Below, in pieces: positions 52,007 to 61,446 of a DNA stretch of 64,000 nucleotides (position 1 is its first letter; each line of letters opens with the position of its first letter). Under the pieces are notes generated by a model that saw only the letters and a program-made list of their open reading frames with translations, had not been told where the DNA came from and did not search any database. The position numbers and the translations under genes were made by a program. The stretch is from NCBI GenBank assembly GCA_910575255.1, contig CAJTEM010000002.1, positions 203,019-267,018 on the forward strand. The letters are read 5' to 3'. The DNA is from Lachnospiraceae bacterium (lineage in GTDB: Bacteria; Bacillota; Clostridia; Lachnospirales; Lachnospiraceae).

Positions 52007-53356
52007 TCACAGCTTCTTGCTTGTTTTATACTTTGTGTACACAATATAGAACGCTGCATTCAGCACAATCCCAAACACCGTGGCACTGGGCGCTGCCAGA
52101 CCGATCTCCATCAGGCCGGCTCCTGGGCGGATGCTCATAAAATAAGACATGGGAAGCCTCACCAAAAAGGTCTGGGCAATCCCCTGTATCATCACAAACA
52201 ACGTCTGGCTGTGTCCGTTATAATAACCAATGAAACTGAAGAGAATGCTGGTTACCACCGCCTCTATACTGAAACCCCGCAGATATTCTGCCGCTTTGGC
52301 GACCACAGCCGCATCCCTGGTAAACATCATTGCCAGCAGATCGCCGCGGAAGAACGCCAATGCCGAGATAAAAACTCCTATCCCCGCTCCCATGGCCATC
52401 CCCGCAGCCATAGCGCGCCGGGCGCGCTGCTCTTTTCCCGCCCCTACATTCTGAGCGACAAAAGCTGACATGGATTGCATCAGGGCTCCGGGAACCAGCA
52501 TGACAAAACTGACAATCTTATTGGCCACCCCGTACCCGGAGGATGCCTCCAACCCCAACCGGTTGATAAAGGCGCACAGCGCCAGAAAGGAAAACTGAGT
52601 CAGAATTTCCTGAAAAGCAATCGGGATTCCCACCTTAATAAACTTTCCGATCTCCGGATTAAAGCAAATATCCCTTTTTTTCATCTCAAAGGGAAGCTTT
52701 TGTCTGCGGATAATGATCAGGGAAAGCGCCACGCTGACCGCCTGAGCCAGCACTGTGGCCAGAGCCGCCCCCGCCACGTTCATATGAAAAACTGCCACGA
52801 ACAGCAGATCCCCCACAATGTTGGTTCCGCACGCAATTGCCACAAAAATCAGCGGAAGCCTGGAATTTCCCATTCCCCGGAAAATACTGCTGATCACATT
52901 ATAGGCCACGATAAACAAGAGTCCGCCGCCGCAGATCTGCACATATACCACCGTCAGTTCCACTGCCTCTGCCGGCGCCTGCATCAACAATGCCAGCTGT
53001 CTGGCGAAAATCAGAAGAACTCCGGAAACCGCTGCGGACAAAACTGCAAAAAAGCAAATTGCGCCGCCAATCACCCTTCCTACCTGTTCCTGACGCTTCT
53101 CTCCGATATATCGTCCGATCAGAACCGTGATTCCCATAGAAAGGCCGGTCACGGTGAACGTTACCAGATTCACGATATTGCTTCCGGTAGATACTCCGGA
53201 AAGCCCGGCCGTACTCCCGAACCGCCCTACCACCAGAATATCTACCGCGCCATACATAGCCTGTAAAATCAAAGCTCCCAGAATCGGAAGCATGAAACCG
53301 GACAGCTTTGCCACGATACTTCCCCTGGTAAAATCATCTCTCTGCTGTTGCTCCAT
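52007..53356 (-). CDS. MATE-family efflux transporter
   Basis: 449 residues, full length, about 12 membrane helices. Landmarks: LSGFMLPILGALILQAMYGA, DILVVGRFGSTAGLSGVSTG, NVISSIFRGMGNSRLPLIFV, LEASSGYGVANKIVSFVMLV and SAFVAQNVGAGKEQRARRAM. It exports cationic compounds driven by a cation gradient. Monocistronic; the RBS aggagggt precedes ATG 53356. It is the only MATE gene in the right half that remains intact. Confidence 0.9.
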   Translation of the reverse strand: MEQQQRDDFTRGSIVAKLSGFMLPILGALILQAMYGAVDILVVGRFGSTAGLSGVSTGSNIVNLVTFTVTGLSMGITVLIGRYIGEKRQEQVGRVIGGAICFFAVLSAAVSGVLLIFARQLALLMQAPAEAVELTVVYVQICGGGLLFIVAYNVISSIFRGMGNSRLPLIFVAIACGTNIVGDLLFVAVFHMNVAGAALATVLAQAVSVALSLIIIRRQKLPFEMKKRDICFNPEIGKFIKVGIPIAFQEILTQFSFLALCAFINRLGLEASSGYGVANKIVSFVMLVPGALMQSMSAFVAQNVGAGKEQRARRAMAAGMAMGAGIGVFISALAFFRGDLLAMMFTRDAAVVAKAAEYLRGFSIEAVVTSILFSFIGYYNGHSQTLFVMIQGIAQTFLVRLPMSYFMSIRPGAGLMEIGLAAPSATVFGIVLNAAFYIVYTKYKTSKKL

Positions 53357-53476
53357 AAATACCCTCCTGCTTTTCTATTCTCCTGGAAATTTCTGCCATG
53401 CTGACAATCTTATCTCCGGTCAGAAAAAAAGTCAAGATACAGGAGGGGCGGCCAATATTATTTCGTTGCGTTTTAT

Positions 53477-53546
53477 CAAAAGGTACGCCTTGGAAAAAGG
53501 AGCGGCAAGAAGCCGGAGATGGTCTGCTGCTTTTTCCAAGGCTGAG
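53477..53546. repeat. variant family A fragment
   Basis: AAGGTACGCCTTGGAAAAAG and GGTCTGCTGCTTTTTCCAAG form inverted arms that share GGTACGCC and GGTCTGCTGC with family A but replace the outer arm with CCTTGGAAAAAG. This variant is also seen at 8112-8175. Confidence 0.5.
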
Positions 53547-53565
53547 TTTCTCTTGGCCTAAATTA

Positions 53566-53773
53566 AATGACATGATACCAGGGTCCCAAGTTCAAAAACA
53601 TGAAAAAGGTAGCCAAATTAGGGCGGATTTTGAATGTCTCTGAGGGCGCTAAACGTCCGGTGGACGTTTGTTCAGCGCCGACCGCAACGGAGTGAAGAAG
53701 CGGAAGCACAAAGTGCGGAGCAATCCGGTATCCGAGGGGTCAAAAGACCTTTTGACCCCAACATCACGACATT
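53566..53773. repeat. family F palindromic repeat, copy 3 (longest)
   Basis: 208 bp with inverted ends AATGACATGATACCAGGG and its imperfect complement at 53758-53773. It includes a palindromic hairpin around GGGGTCAAAAG / CTTTTGACCCC, a GCGCTAAACGTCC / GGACGTTTGTTCAGCGC hairpin near 53645-53680, and GCACAAAGTGCGGAGCAATC shared with copy 1. With the family A fragment it fills the 500-bp gap between the MATE and TetR genes; no gene is visible there. Confidence 0.6.
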
Positions 53774-53856
53774 GACACTTGAACTGTTGCAATTATTAAA
53801 GGTATGGATAAAAGGTAGAAAAAAATTCAGAATATGTGGGAAAGGAGGGAAATGCC

Positions 53857-54486
53857 ATGCCAAAAGGGTCGCCGGAACTTACTGAAAAACGAAAGAATGA
53901 AATCCTGGACGCCTGTGAAAAGATATACCGGGCAAAGGGCTTTTATGGTGTGACTATCAAGGAAATCAGCACGGAAATCAGCCTCACACGGCCAGCGATT
54001 TACAACTACTTTGAGACCAAAGAAGAGATCCTTCTGGGGCTTCTTGCCCGAGAATACCGCCGCTGGTGCGAAGAACTGGAAAGCCTCATAACAGTCGCCG
54101 GAGGGTGTGTTCGCCAGGAACTTGCCAGACACATGGCACATACCCTGGCAGACAAGGAGACGCTTCTGCGGATTCTTAACATGAATCTGTTTGAGATCGA
54201 ACAGAACAGCCGCATAGAGCGGCTGGCGGATTTTAAAAGGCTCTATCATCGGTTGCTCATCGCCATGAATCGGCTGCTGCATTCTTACAAGGCAGAGATC
54301 ACCGATTCCCGGTGTGAAGAATTCTGCGAGACGTTCTGCGCTTTTTTGTTCGGAGTCTATCCGTTTGCTTTTCACACCCAGAAGCAGAAAGACGCCATGA
54401 AGCTTGCCGGCGTTGCCGTAAGAGAGGCAGGTATCTTTGACATGGTCTGCCGATGTCTCATAAGACTGATACCAGATAAAGATTAA
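53857..54486 (+). CDS. TetR/AcrR-family transcriptional regulator
   Basis: 209 residues from ATG 53857, preceded by aaaggaggg. The N-terminal HTH reads ILDACEKIYRAKGFYGVTIK, EISTEISLTRPAIYNYFETK and EEILLGLLAREY, a textbook TetR DNA-binding domain. The C-terminal ligand domain has the long helices usual in this group. It starts a cluster with two flavodoxin genes 16 bp downstream, so it probably represses them; the ligand is unknown but a redox-active or quinone-like compound would fit. Confidence 0.9.
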   Translation: MPKGSPELTEKRKNEILDACEKIYRAKGFYGVTIKEISTEISLTRPAIYNYFETKEEILLGLLAREYRRWCEELESLITVAGGCVRQELARHMAHTLADKETLLRILNMNLFEIEQNSRIERLADFKRLYHRLLIAMNRLLHSYKAEITDSRCEEFCETFCAFLFGVYPFAFHTQKQKDAMKLAGVAVREAGIFDMVCRCLIRLIPDKD

Positions 54487-54502
54487 CAGGAGGAAACAGA
54501 AA

Positions 54503-55198
54503 ATGACAACGAGGAAAAAACTTATGCTGCTGTTTTTGCTGACATCCTTTGCCTTCACGGCATGCAGCAAGGCTTCCGCAGGCGTCGCCCCGGAAAAAAC
54601 AGCGGCTCAGACAGCTGCCTTGCAGGAGGCGGCCCCATCTTCGACACAGGAGGCTGAGCCCACAGAGGCCTTGCCCACATCATCCGGACCAGAAGAAAGC
54701 AGCCGGTCCAATGAGCAGAAAAGCGCCGGCCGAACCGCCGTTGTCTATTTTTCGGCAACCGGAACCACCGCTGAGATTGCCCGGCTGATTGCAGAAGAAA
54801 CCGGGGCGGATCTTCTGGAAATTGTCCCCGAAACCGCCTATACCTCAGAGGATTTGAATTACCACGATGACAACTGCCGGGCAAACAGAGAAATGAATGA
54901 CGATACCGCCAGACCTGCCATCAGCAGCGATTTCAGCCACCTATCGGAATATAGCGTAATCTATGTGGGCCACCCCATCTGGTGGGGAACTGCCCCGCGC
55001 ATTATTCAGACATTTTTCGAGAGCTGCGACCTCTCCCAGGCAACCGTATACACCTTCTGCACCTCCGGAGGAAGCGGTATCGAGCAGAGTGTAAAGGATC
55101 TGCAGAACCTGTATCCGGATGTAAATATCGTCAGCGGCAAACGCCTAAACGGCGCTTCAGCGGCAGATGTAAAGTCCTGGATCAGCAGCCTGGACTGA
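54503..55198 (+). CDS. flavodoxin-domain lipoprotein
   Basis: 231 residues. A lipoprotein signal (KLMLLFLLTSFAFTAC, lipidated Cys near residue 21) precedes an Ala/Glu/Pro-rich linker and a flavodoxin-like domain from about residue 77. The FMN phosphate loop reads YFSATGTTAEIARL, followed by VIYVGHPIWWGTAPRIIQTF and TFCTSGGSGIEQS, which form the other FMN-binding loops. It should act as an extracytoplasmic flavin redox protein. Co-transcribed with TetR and a cytosolic paralogue. Confidence 0.87.
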   Translation: MTTRKKLMLLFLLTSFAFTACSKASAGVAPEKTAAQTAALQEAAPSSTQEAEPTEALPTSSGPEESSRSNEQKSAGRTAVVYFSATGTTAEIARLIAEETGADLLEIVPETAYTSEDLNYHDDNCRANREMNDDTARPAISSDFSHLSEYSVIYVGHPIWWGTAPRIIQTFFESCDLSQATVYTFCTSGGSGIEQSVKDLQNLYPDVNIVSGKRLNGASAADVKSWISSLD

Positions 55199-55221
55199 AT
55201 ACTTCAAGGAGGAATCCAATC

Positions 55222-55707
55222 ATGAACAAAGTGTTAGTAACCTATTTCAGCGCCACCGGGACCACCGCCAGATTGGCGGAAAATCTGGCCTCCGCCATCC
55301 ATGCCGACATCCACGAGATTCTGCCGGAAATTCCATACTCCGGCAAAGATCTGGACTGGACGGATAAAAAGAGCAGAAGCAGTGCGGAAATGAGCGACAA
55401 AGCCTTCCGCCCTGCCATTGCCAACAAGGCGGAAAACATGGAACGGTACGATACTGTCTTTATCGCCTTTCCCATCTGGTGGTATGTCGCGCCGACCATC
55501 ATCAACACATTTCTGGAACAGTATGACATGGGCGGGAAGACCATCATTCCCGTGGCAACTTCCGGCGGCAGCGGCATGGGCAATACCAACCGTGAGCTTG
55601 CCCCCTCCTGTCCGGGCGCTGTCTTAAAGACAGGCAAGGTATTTCCAGCAAATACCGGCAGGGAAGCCTTAAAAGCATGGGCAGAGGACGTGATGAGCAG
55701 GAAATAG
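55222..55707 (+). CDS. cytosolic flavodoxin
   Basis: 161 residues from ATG 55222 (RBS aaggagg). It is the same family as the preceding gene, without the signal peptide: VTYFSATGTTARLAENLASA, VFIAFPIWWYVAPTIINTFL and VATSGGSGMGNTNREL. It binds FMN and carries single electrons or reduces quinones/nitro compounds. The pair looks like a duplication in which one copy became a surface lipoprotein. Confidence 0.88.
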   Translation: MNKVLVTYFSATGTTARLAENLASAIHADIHEILPEIPYSGKDLDWTDKKSRSSAEMSDKAFRPAIANKAENMERYDTVFIAFPIWWYVAPTIINTFLEQYDMGGKTIIPVATSGGSGMGNTNRELAPSCPGAVLKTGKVFPANTGREALKAWAEDVMSRK

Positions 55708-55848
55708 CAACCGTTCTGACACAGGCAGGCAATAGACATCCGGCTTGCTGCGCTGCAGAGCAGCAGGATATAGGAATCCATGCTCTGCAGCAGCTGAAAC
55801 CGGACATGTGCCGCAGGCACGGCATCTCATCACCCGCAGGAATCTGCG

Positions 55849-56850
55849 TCAGGCCGTCTCCCTCACGATCAGCTCCGTATCCAGGATAATGGACTTGACC
55901 TCGGTCATCGGATTATCAATGATCTCCAGAAGCATCTCGCAGGCTGCATATCCCATCTGTTGCCTGGGCTGGCTGACCGTAGTGATGGCCGGGCTGGTCA
56001 TAATCGACAGGTCAATATTGTCAAAGCCCACTACCATGATGTCTTCCGGCACGCGGAACCCATACTTCTTCACTGCCTTCACTGCAGCCGCGGCAAAGAC
56101 ATCCGAGACGGCAAAGAAGGCATTCGGGCGGGATTCGGACTTTAAAAGCCTGCTGACTGCCGCATAGGCCATCTCATAGCTGATCTCCGGAAGCTGGAGA
56201 ACCCATTGCCTGGGAATCGTGATATCCGCGTTTTTCAGGGCATACAGAAAACCCTCCTGGCGATGTACCGAGTAGTTAAACGTTCCTGGCCCGTTAATCA
56301 TGGCGATCTTGTTTCTGCCACTGGATAAAAGATATTGGGCGGCGGTCTCCGCCGCTTTAAAATCGTCAATACTAACATAGGGCATATGGGCGTTCTCATT
56401 ATACTCGCAGCACTGGACCAGGGGGGTTAAGGCATTAAGCTTTTGCAGGGATTCCTCCGAAACCTTATTAAGGAGGATCACTCCTGCTGCCTCCACCTGT
56501 ACCACCAGTTCGCAGAAATCCTGGATGGTTCCCCGGGAAAGGGGGGACTCATGAAGCAAAAGATGGTATCCATGAGCCTTTGCCGATATTCTGGCTCCTT
56601 TAATCACATCCAGATAAAACACATTGTCCACCCCGGGAATGTTGAGAAGGATAATCGGTTTTTCCGTCCCTTTCTCCTCCTGCTCCTTCCTTCCCAGCCG
56701 GTAGCCCAGTTCCCTCATCGCCTCTTCCACACATTGAATGGTATCCTCTTTCACCAGCTCCCGGTGGTTGAGAACCCGGGAGACCGTAGCCGGAGAGACA
56801 CCCGCCTGCTTCGCTATGGATGCAACCGTTATTTTTCTCATCTCGATCAT
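55849..56850 (-). CDS. LacI-family transcriptional regulator of the sugar operon
   Basis: 333 residues; start at 56850 or, three codons in, at 56841 (MRKITVASIAKQAGVSPATV). A LacI HTH with the hinge RVLNHRELVKEDTIQCVEEA is followed by a sugar-sensing periplasmic-binding-like core (PIILLNIPGVDNVFYLDVIK, NKIAMINGPGTFNYSVHRQE, EDIMVVGFDNIDLSIMTSPA). It follows the Gfo/Idh gene by 94 bp on the same strand and is the likely repressor of the 56.9-62.5 kb operon. Confidence 0.9.
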   Translation of the reverse strand: MIEMRKITVASIAKQAGVSPATVSRVLNHRELVKEDTIQCVEEAMRELGYRLGRKEQEEKGTEKPIILLNIPGVDNVFYLDVIKGARISAKAHGYHLLLHESPLSRGTIQDFCELVVQVEAAGVILLNKVSEESLQKLNALTPLVQCCEYNENAHMPYVSIDDFKAAETAAQYLLSSGRNKIAMINGPGTFNYSVHRQEGFLYALKNADITIPRQWVLQLPEISYEMAYAAVSRLLKSESRPNAFFAVSDVFAAAAVKAVKKYGFRVPEDIMVVGFDNIDLSIMTSPAITTVSQPRQQMGYAACEMLLEIIDNPMTEVKSIILDTELIVRETA

Positions 56851-56944
56851 TCCCTGCCTTGGTTTCCATACTTAATTTCCATGTGCCTGCTCTGCAATCG
56901 CTGATTCCGTTTCATTCTTGTTACATTCCTTCTTTACCAACATT

Positions 56945-58012
56945 TCAATTCCCATGAATCCACCCGTCATCTACGATTCTGGATTTCCCGTCCTCAGCCG
57001 CTGAATCATAGGCCGCCTCCACAACTGCCACAACCTCCAGTCCATTTCCAATATCCAAATCTTTTATAGCCTTTTCATCCGTTTCCCCTGTCAGAACATC
57101 CACAAACCTCTCGATTGGATAATAAAAGTTCTCCACAGAATTTCGCTCCTCAACCAATTCCATGCGGCCTTCTGTCTCCGGCCGAAGACTGGAATTGAGG
57201 AATAATTTTTCCTTTCCTTCTCTGCCGGAAACCACCAGAATTCCTTCTGTTCCAATCAACTCCATATACTGCTCCTGATAATTCGTGACCAGATCTGCAT
57301 GCAAAAAGACAAGACACTGGTTTTCCATCTCCATCATCAGAGATACGCTGTCCTCACTTTCTCCTCTCATCCAGGATTTCATCCGGGCATTTACCTTCAA
57401 CGGCTTTCCTGTGAGGTATATGGCAAGGGATATCCCATGAATTCCCAGATCAATCAACGCCCCTCCTCCGGCGATCTCTGGCGTCAGCCAGTCACTTCCC
57501 AGGCTCCCGTCCTTCGCTCTCCCATGAGCCCTTCGGAAGTAAAAGGCTACCGGCTTCCCGATCATTCCTGCCTCTGTTATGGATTTTGCTTTCACAAAGA
57601 CGGGATTTCCCAGAGACTCATGGGACACCACATAAAGCAGCTCCGGATTCCTTTCCAGACATTCCTGTATCTGCTCCCCCTCCTCCCGGTTCCTGCATAC
57701 GACCTTATCCGAAAATACATGCTTTTTATTGCTTAATGCCTCCACGATCAGCCTTGCGTGCAGACAGGTTTCGGACTCAATTATAACTACGTCAATCTCC
57801 GGATTTCCCAGAATTTCATGATAATTTTCCACAAAGGCACAGCCCAATTCTTCCGCGAATTTCCTTCCCCGCTGCCCGTCCGTGTCCCACACGGCATCCC
57901 ACACAAGTCTTCCCTGATATTTCTCAGCCTTCAGCCGGCGGATAAATTTCTCCGCATGTACATGCCACGCTCCCAGAAGCGCCAGATGAAGAACTTCCTT
58001 TTTCTGAACCAT
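56945..58012 (-). CDS. Gfo/Idh/MocA-family NAD(P)-dependent oxidoreductase
   Basis: 355 residues. The N-terminal Rossmann fold (HLALLGAWHVHAEKFIRRLK) has a GxWxxH variant in place of GxGxxG, then IDVVIIESETCLHARLIVEA and HVFSDKVVC (the EKP position reads DKV). The second domain has GGGALIDLGIHGISLAIYLT. Proteins of this group oxidise or rearrange sugars and inositols. It overlaps the upstream isomerase gene by 89 bp and pairs with it. The altered EKP motif may mean a changed reaction. Confidence 0.85.
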   Translation of the reverse strand: MVQKKEVLHLALLGAWHVHAEKFIRRLKAEKYQGRLVWDAVWDTDGQRGRKFAEELGCAFVENYHEILGNPEIDVVIIESETCLHARLIVEALSNKKHVFSDKVVCRNREEGEQIQECLERNPELLYVVSHESLGNPVFVKAKSITEAGMIGKPVAFYFRRAHGRAKDGSLGSDWLTPEIAGGGALIDLGIHGISLAIYLTGKPLKVNARMKSWMRGESEDSVSLMMEMENQCLVFLHADLVTNYQEQYMELIGTEGILVVSGREGKEKLFLNSSLRPETEGRMELVEERNSVENFYYPIERFVDVLTGETDEKAIKDLDIGNGLEVVAVVEAAYDSAAEDGKSRIVDDGWIHGN

Positions 58013-58892
58013 ACCCTTTCTCCATTTCCCCTGTCCGGATCGCGCTCTCCAAAGTTTCCTTTGCGATCCGATAACCGGTTTTCACCTTCTCTAATGTAGA
58101 ATTCCATACCGTGTCGTCATGCTCCACACTGATCACGCCATCATAGTGAATTTCGTTCAGGCAGGCAACCAGTTTTCCCCAGTTCAGCTGTCCCAGGCCA
58201 GGATCCCGGTAATGCCACCAGTCCCTGGTCGCCAAGATTCCTGTATAGGCCAGTCTTTGCCGGTCAATCTCGCAGTCCTTGCCGTGAACATGAAATATCT
58301 TGTCCCCATACCGGATAATCTCCCTGTAGGGATCATTCATCAGCCACACAAAATGTGCCGGGTCAAAGGCAAATCCCACATTTTTACTGTCTAGCTTTTC
58401 AAATATCTGGTCATAAATCAAGGGGGAATAGGCGATATTTCCCATCATCGGGCAATTTTCAAAGGCAATCTTTACCCCTCTTTTTTCTGCATAATCCACA
58501 ATCGGATGATAGGCCTTTGCCACCACGTCCACCTGTTTTTCCACCGGAAGATGCCCTCCGAAATTCTTTTCCTCATCATCCGGAGTCAGGTCGAAACCGG
58601 TAAATGCGATTACCTTATCCATGTCCAGCCGGTGCGCCAGGTCGATACGTTTTAACAGCTCTTTTGTATAGTATTTTCCCTTTAACGGATGAAGCATGTT
58701 TTTACAATAGCAAAAGGATCCCAGCCGGATTTTCCCCTCCCCCTGTATTCTTTCAAACAGCGCTTCGTCCAGTTCCACACTATCCCCGATCTCAATCTCC
58801 TTAAATCCGTGACTCGCCGCCCATTCCGCCACCCAGCGAAAATCTGTCTGTCCCACACGGTAAAATCCGTTTGTCAATAATCCTGTATGCAT
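57924..58892 (-). CDS. sugar phosphate isomerase/epimerase (TIM barrel)
   Basis: 322 residues of the xylose-isomerase-like TIM-barrel family. Metal-site segments are visible: KIAFENCPMMGNIAYSPLIY (Glu), NVGFAFDPAHFVWLMNDPYR (Asp/His), IFHVHGKDCEIDRQRL and ISVEHDDTVWNS. The expected end is near ETLESAI; the extra 38 Gly/Ser-rich residues read into the next gene, so a small frame change may have removed the original stop. It converts or epimerises a keto-sugar of unknown identity. Confidence 0.82.
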   Translation of the reverse strand: MHTGLLTNGFYRVGQTDFRWVAEWAASHGFKEIEIGDSVELDEALFERIQGEGKIRLGSFCYCKNMLHPLKGKYYTKELLKRIDLAHRLDMDKVIAFTGFDLTPDDEEKNFGGHLPVEKQVDVVAKAYHPIVDYAEKRGVKIAFENCPMMGNIAYSPLIYDQIFEKLDSKNVGFAFDPAHFVWLMNDPYREIIRYGDKIFHVHGKDCEIDRQRLAYTGILATRDWWHYRDPGLGQLNWGKLVACLNEIHYDGVISVEHDDTVWNSTLEKVKTGYRIAKETLESAIRTGEMEKGYGSEKGSSSSGASGSVACTCGEIYPPAEG

Positions 58893-58895
58893 GAT

Positions 58896-59651
58896 TTACC
58901 ACCATTTAATTAAATCTGTCACTTCATTGCGCAGTTTCACAAATTCCGTATCTGTCACTTTCCTCGGCCTGGGCAATTCATTTATCATACTGGTCTTTAT
59001 CTTTGTCGGCTTATTGGTCAGAACCATAATCTTATCGCTGAGATAAACTGCCTCCTCAATGTTGTGGGTGATAAAGATAACGGTTGTTTTGAGCTGCTCC
59101 CAAAGCTTGATCAGTTCGTCCTCCAAATGATATTTCAGGTTCAGATCCAACTGTCCATAGGGTTCGTCCATCAGAAGCAAATCTGGTTTTGTCGCAAAGG
59201 CACGGGCAATCACCACCCGCTGCAGCATACTGGCGGACAATTGCCTGGGATAGTATTTGCGGAACTTTGTCAGGTTTACCATCTCCATAACCTCTTCTAC
59301 CCGCTCCTTCACCACATTTTCCGGAATCCGTTTGATGCGAAGCCCAAAAGCAATATTCTCCTCGATCGTCAACCATGACATGGTGGAGTATTCCTGGAAA
59401 ATATATGCCACATTATGCTTTTTCAGGTCAATCGGCTCCCCGTCAATGAGCATTTCCCCTTTATTGATCTCATACAATTTGGTCAGGCTGTTTAAAAAGG
59501 TCGTCTTGCCGCAGCCGGTAGGACCCACAATACACAGGAACTCTCCGTCCTCTACCTGAAAGGAAATATCATCCAATACCAGTAAATCGCCAAAGCTCTT
59601 GGTCAGGTTCCTCACTTCAATTTTATATTTTTTTGCCTGTTCTTTTTCCAT
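58896..59651 (-). CDS. ABC transporter ATP-binding protein (NitT/TauT type)
   Basis: 251 residues. Walker A GPTGCGKTTFLNS near residue 42, FQEYSTMSWLTIEENIAFGL, a signature that reads LSASMLQR instead of LSGGMxQR, Walker B LLLMDEPYGQLD and H-loop FITHNIEEAVYL. The altered signature (SASM) is unusual and could reduce ATP hydrolysis unless partnered. No permease or binding protein is in this operon. It lies 3 bp upstream of the isomerase gene. Confidence 0.85.
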   Translation of the reverse strand: MEKEQAKKYKIEVRNLTKSFGDLLVLDDISFQVEDGEFLCIVGPTGCGKTTFLNSLTKLYEINKGEMLIDGEPIDLKKHNVAYIFQEYSTMSWLTIEENIAFGLRIKRIPENVVKERVEEVMEMVNLTKFRKYYPRQLSASMLQRVVIARAFATKPDLLLMDEPYGQLDLNLKYHLEDELIKLWEQLKTTVIFITHNIEEAVYLSDKIMVLTNKPTKIKTSMINELPRPRKVTDTEFVKLRNEVTDLIKWW

Positions 59652-59666
59652 TCTCCGTTCCTCGCA

Positions 59667-60408
59667 TCAAACCGTGTCATCCATATCATTGACAATCTGC
59701 TCCCACAGATCCAGAAAATCTCTGGAAACATAATCCCTGGGTCTGGGAAGGTTTATCAGATACTCTTTCTGCACTCTGCTGGGGCAATTGCTCATCAGAA
59801 TAATCCGATCCGCCAGATAGACAGCTTCTTCCACATGATTCGTCACAAAAACGACGGTACGTTTTTCACTTGCACAGATCCGCTCAATCTCCTCCTCCAT
59901 CATGTACCGGGTCTGCGCATCCAGATGCCCGAAAGGCTCGTCCATAAGCATCCCCCTGGGACTGTTGCAGTAAGCCCTGGCAATCCCCCCTCTGCTGCAT
60001 ACCTCCGGAAAGCTTTACCGGGAAGGAATTTTCAAATCCCTGAAGCCCCACCATATCGATATATTTCTGCGCTTTGGCTCTGCGCTCTTTTTTATTTACG
60101 CCAGCCATTTTCGGACCAAATTCCACATTTCCCATCACCGTAAGCCACGGGAACAGCGCCGTTGTCTGATACACCATACCGCTGGAAGGATTCGGGCCGG
60201 TTATGGTTTTCCCATCCACAATGACCTTCCCTTCGGTTGCCGGCTCCAGGCCTGCGATCAGATTCAGCAGCGTTGTTTTTCCGCATTGTCCGGGACCTAA
60301 GATCACTACAAACTCGTTTTCCTTAATCGAAAGCTCCAGATCTTTGATCACCGTATAATCTCCTCGGGTTCTTCCCCTCTGTTTTTTATTTTGCCATAGT
60401 TCCGGCAT
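59667..60408 (-). pseudogene. second NitT/TauT-type ABC ATPase, frameshifted at a G6 tract
   Basis: The N-terminal part has Walker [21 protein letters not shown] (Gln replaces the usual Ser/Asn), [20 protein letters not shown] and signature LSGGMQQR. Immediately after QQR the frame is lost at a run of six G on the coding strand (about 59985-59990). Walker [21 protein letters not shown] and the rest (VTNHVEEAVYLADRIILM) continue in another frame to 59667. A 2-bp loss relative to R-V-G-I-A-R would explain it. It could be a true mutation, a phase-variable tract or a sequence error. Confidence 0.8.
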
Positions 60409-60432
60409 CCCATGTGGAATTTGGCATGAATT

Positions 60433-61352
60433 TTAAATCACAAATTGCTCCAGATATCTTTTCGACAGCCGCAGGCTGTCTAAAACCTTCTCCTGGCTTC
60501 CCTCAAAAGCCTTGTCCTCCACCTCAATACAGGTATAGCCGTCATACCCGATATCCGTCAGGGCTGACACATATTTCCCCCAGTCCACATCCCCCAGTCC
60601 CGGAAGCTTCGGGCTCATGAACTCAAGGGGATAAGCCATGATTCCGCAGCCTGCCAGCTTATCCGGATAAAGCTTGATATCCTTGTAATGGACATGGAAT
60701 ATTTTGTCCCGGAACTGGTAAATGGGCTTGATATAGTCCATCATCTGCCACACAAAATGGGACGGGTCGTAATTGATCCCCAGATAACTGCTGTCCAGAA
60801 TCTCAAATATCCTTTTCCAGTTCTCCGGCGTGGTCATCAGGTTTTGGCCACCCGGCCACTGGCCGGCACCAAACAGCATGGGGCAGTTTTCAATGGCAAT
60901 CCTGACCTGATTTTCCTCCGCCAGTTTTAAAATCGACGGCCAGACCTCCTTTATCAGCTCCAGGTTCTCCTCCACGGTTTTTCTCTGGTCACGGCCGATA
61001 AACGTAGTCACCATGTTGACTCCAAGCTTTGCGCTGGCACGGATTACCTTTTTCAGATGACAGACAGCCATCTCTCTCTTTTCCAGGTTACCGTCCATGG
61101 TATTGGGATAATAAGCCAGAGAAGAAATCTCCACCCCCTTTTCTTTGCGTATTCCTGAATATGCCTGCCGTAATCCTCCTCCTCAAGAACACGCCCCACA
61201 TCGATATGGGAAACTCCCCCGTACCTTCTCTCCGCCGGCCCCTGGGGCCAGCAGGCTACCTCCACACAGGCAAATCCCAGACCGGAAGCAATGTCCATCA
61301 TTTCCTCGTAGCTGCTCTGCTCCAGAATCGCACTCACAAATCCCAGTTTCAT
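60433..61352 (-). pseudogene. sugar phosphate isomerase/epimerase, single frameshift
   Basis: The N-terminal 85 residues (MKLGFVSAILEQSSYEEMMD, GFACVEVACWPQGPAERRYG) read from 61352. At an A4G5 tract near 61140 the frame changes by one base, and the rest (VEISSLAYYPNTMDGNLEKR, RIAIENCPMLFGAGQWPGGQ, YLGINYDPSHFVWQMMDYIK, IFHVHYKDIKLYPDKLAGCG) reads to 60433. Otherwise the TIM barrel and its metal ligands are complete, so this is a very recent lesion or a base-call error. Paralogue of the gene at 57924-58892. Confidence 0.8.
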
Positions 61353-61446
61353 TTTAACCTTCTTCTAACCTCCTTCTTCGGGTTTTGATTTCTTACCTTT
61401 ATAGTTTCATCCATCCGGCCGGAAGTTCTGCTTCCGGCCAGACCGG

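Noticed and set aside
51763..52059. 98-codon leftward ORF between the LysR remnant and the MATE gene
   Set aside because: No RBS, no recognisable domain, unusual composition, and overlaps the MATE 3' end.
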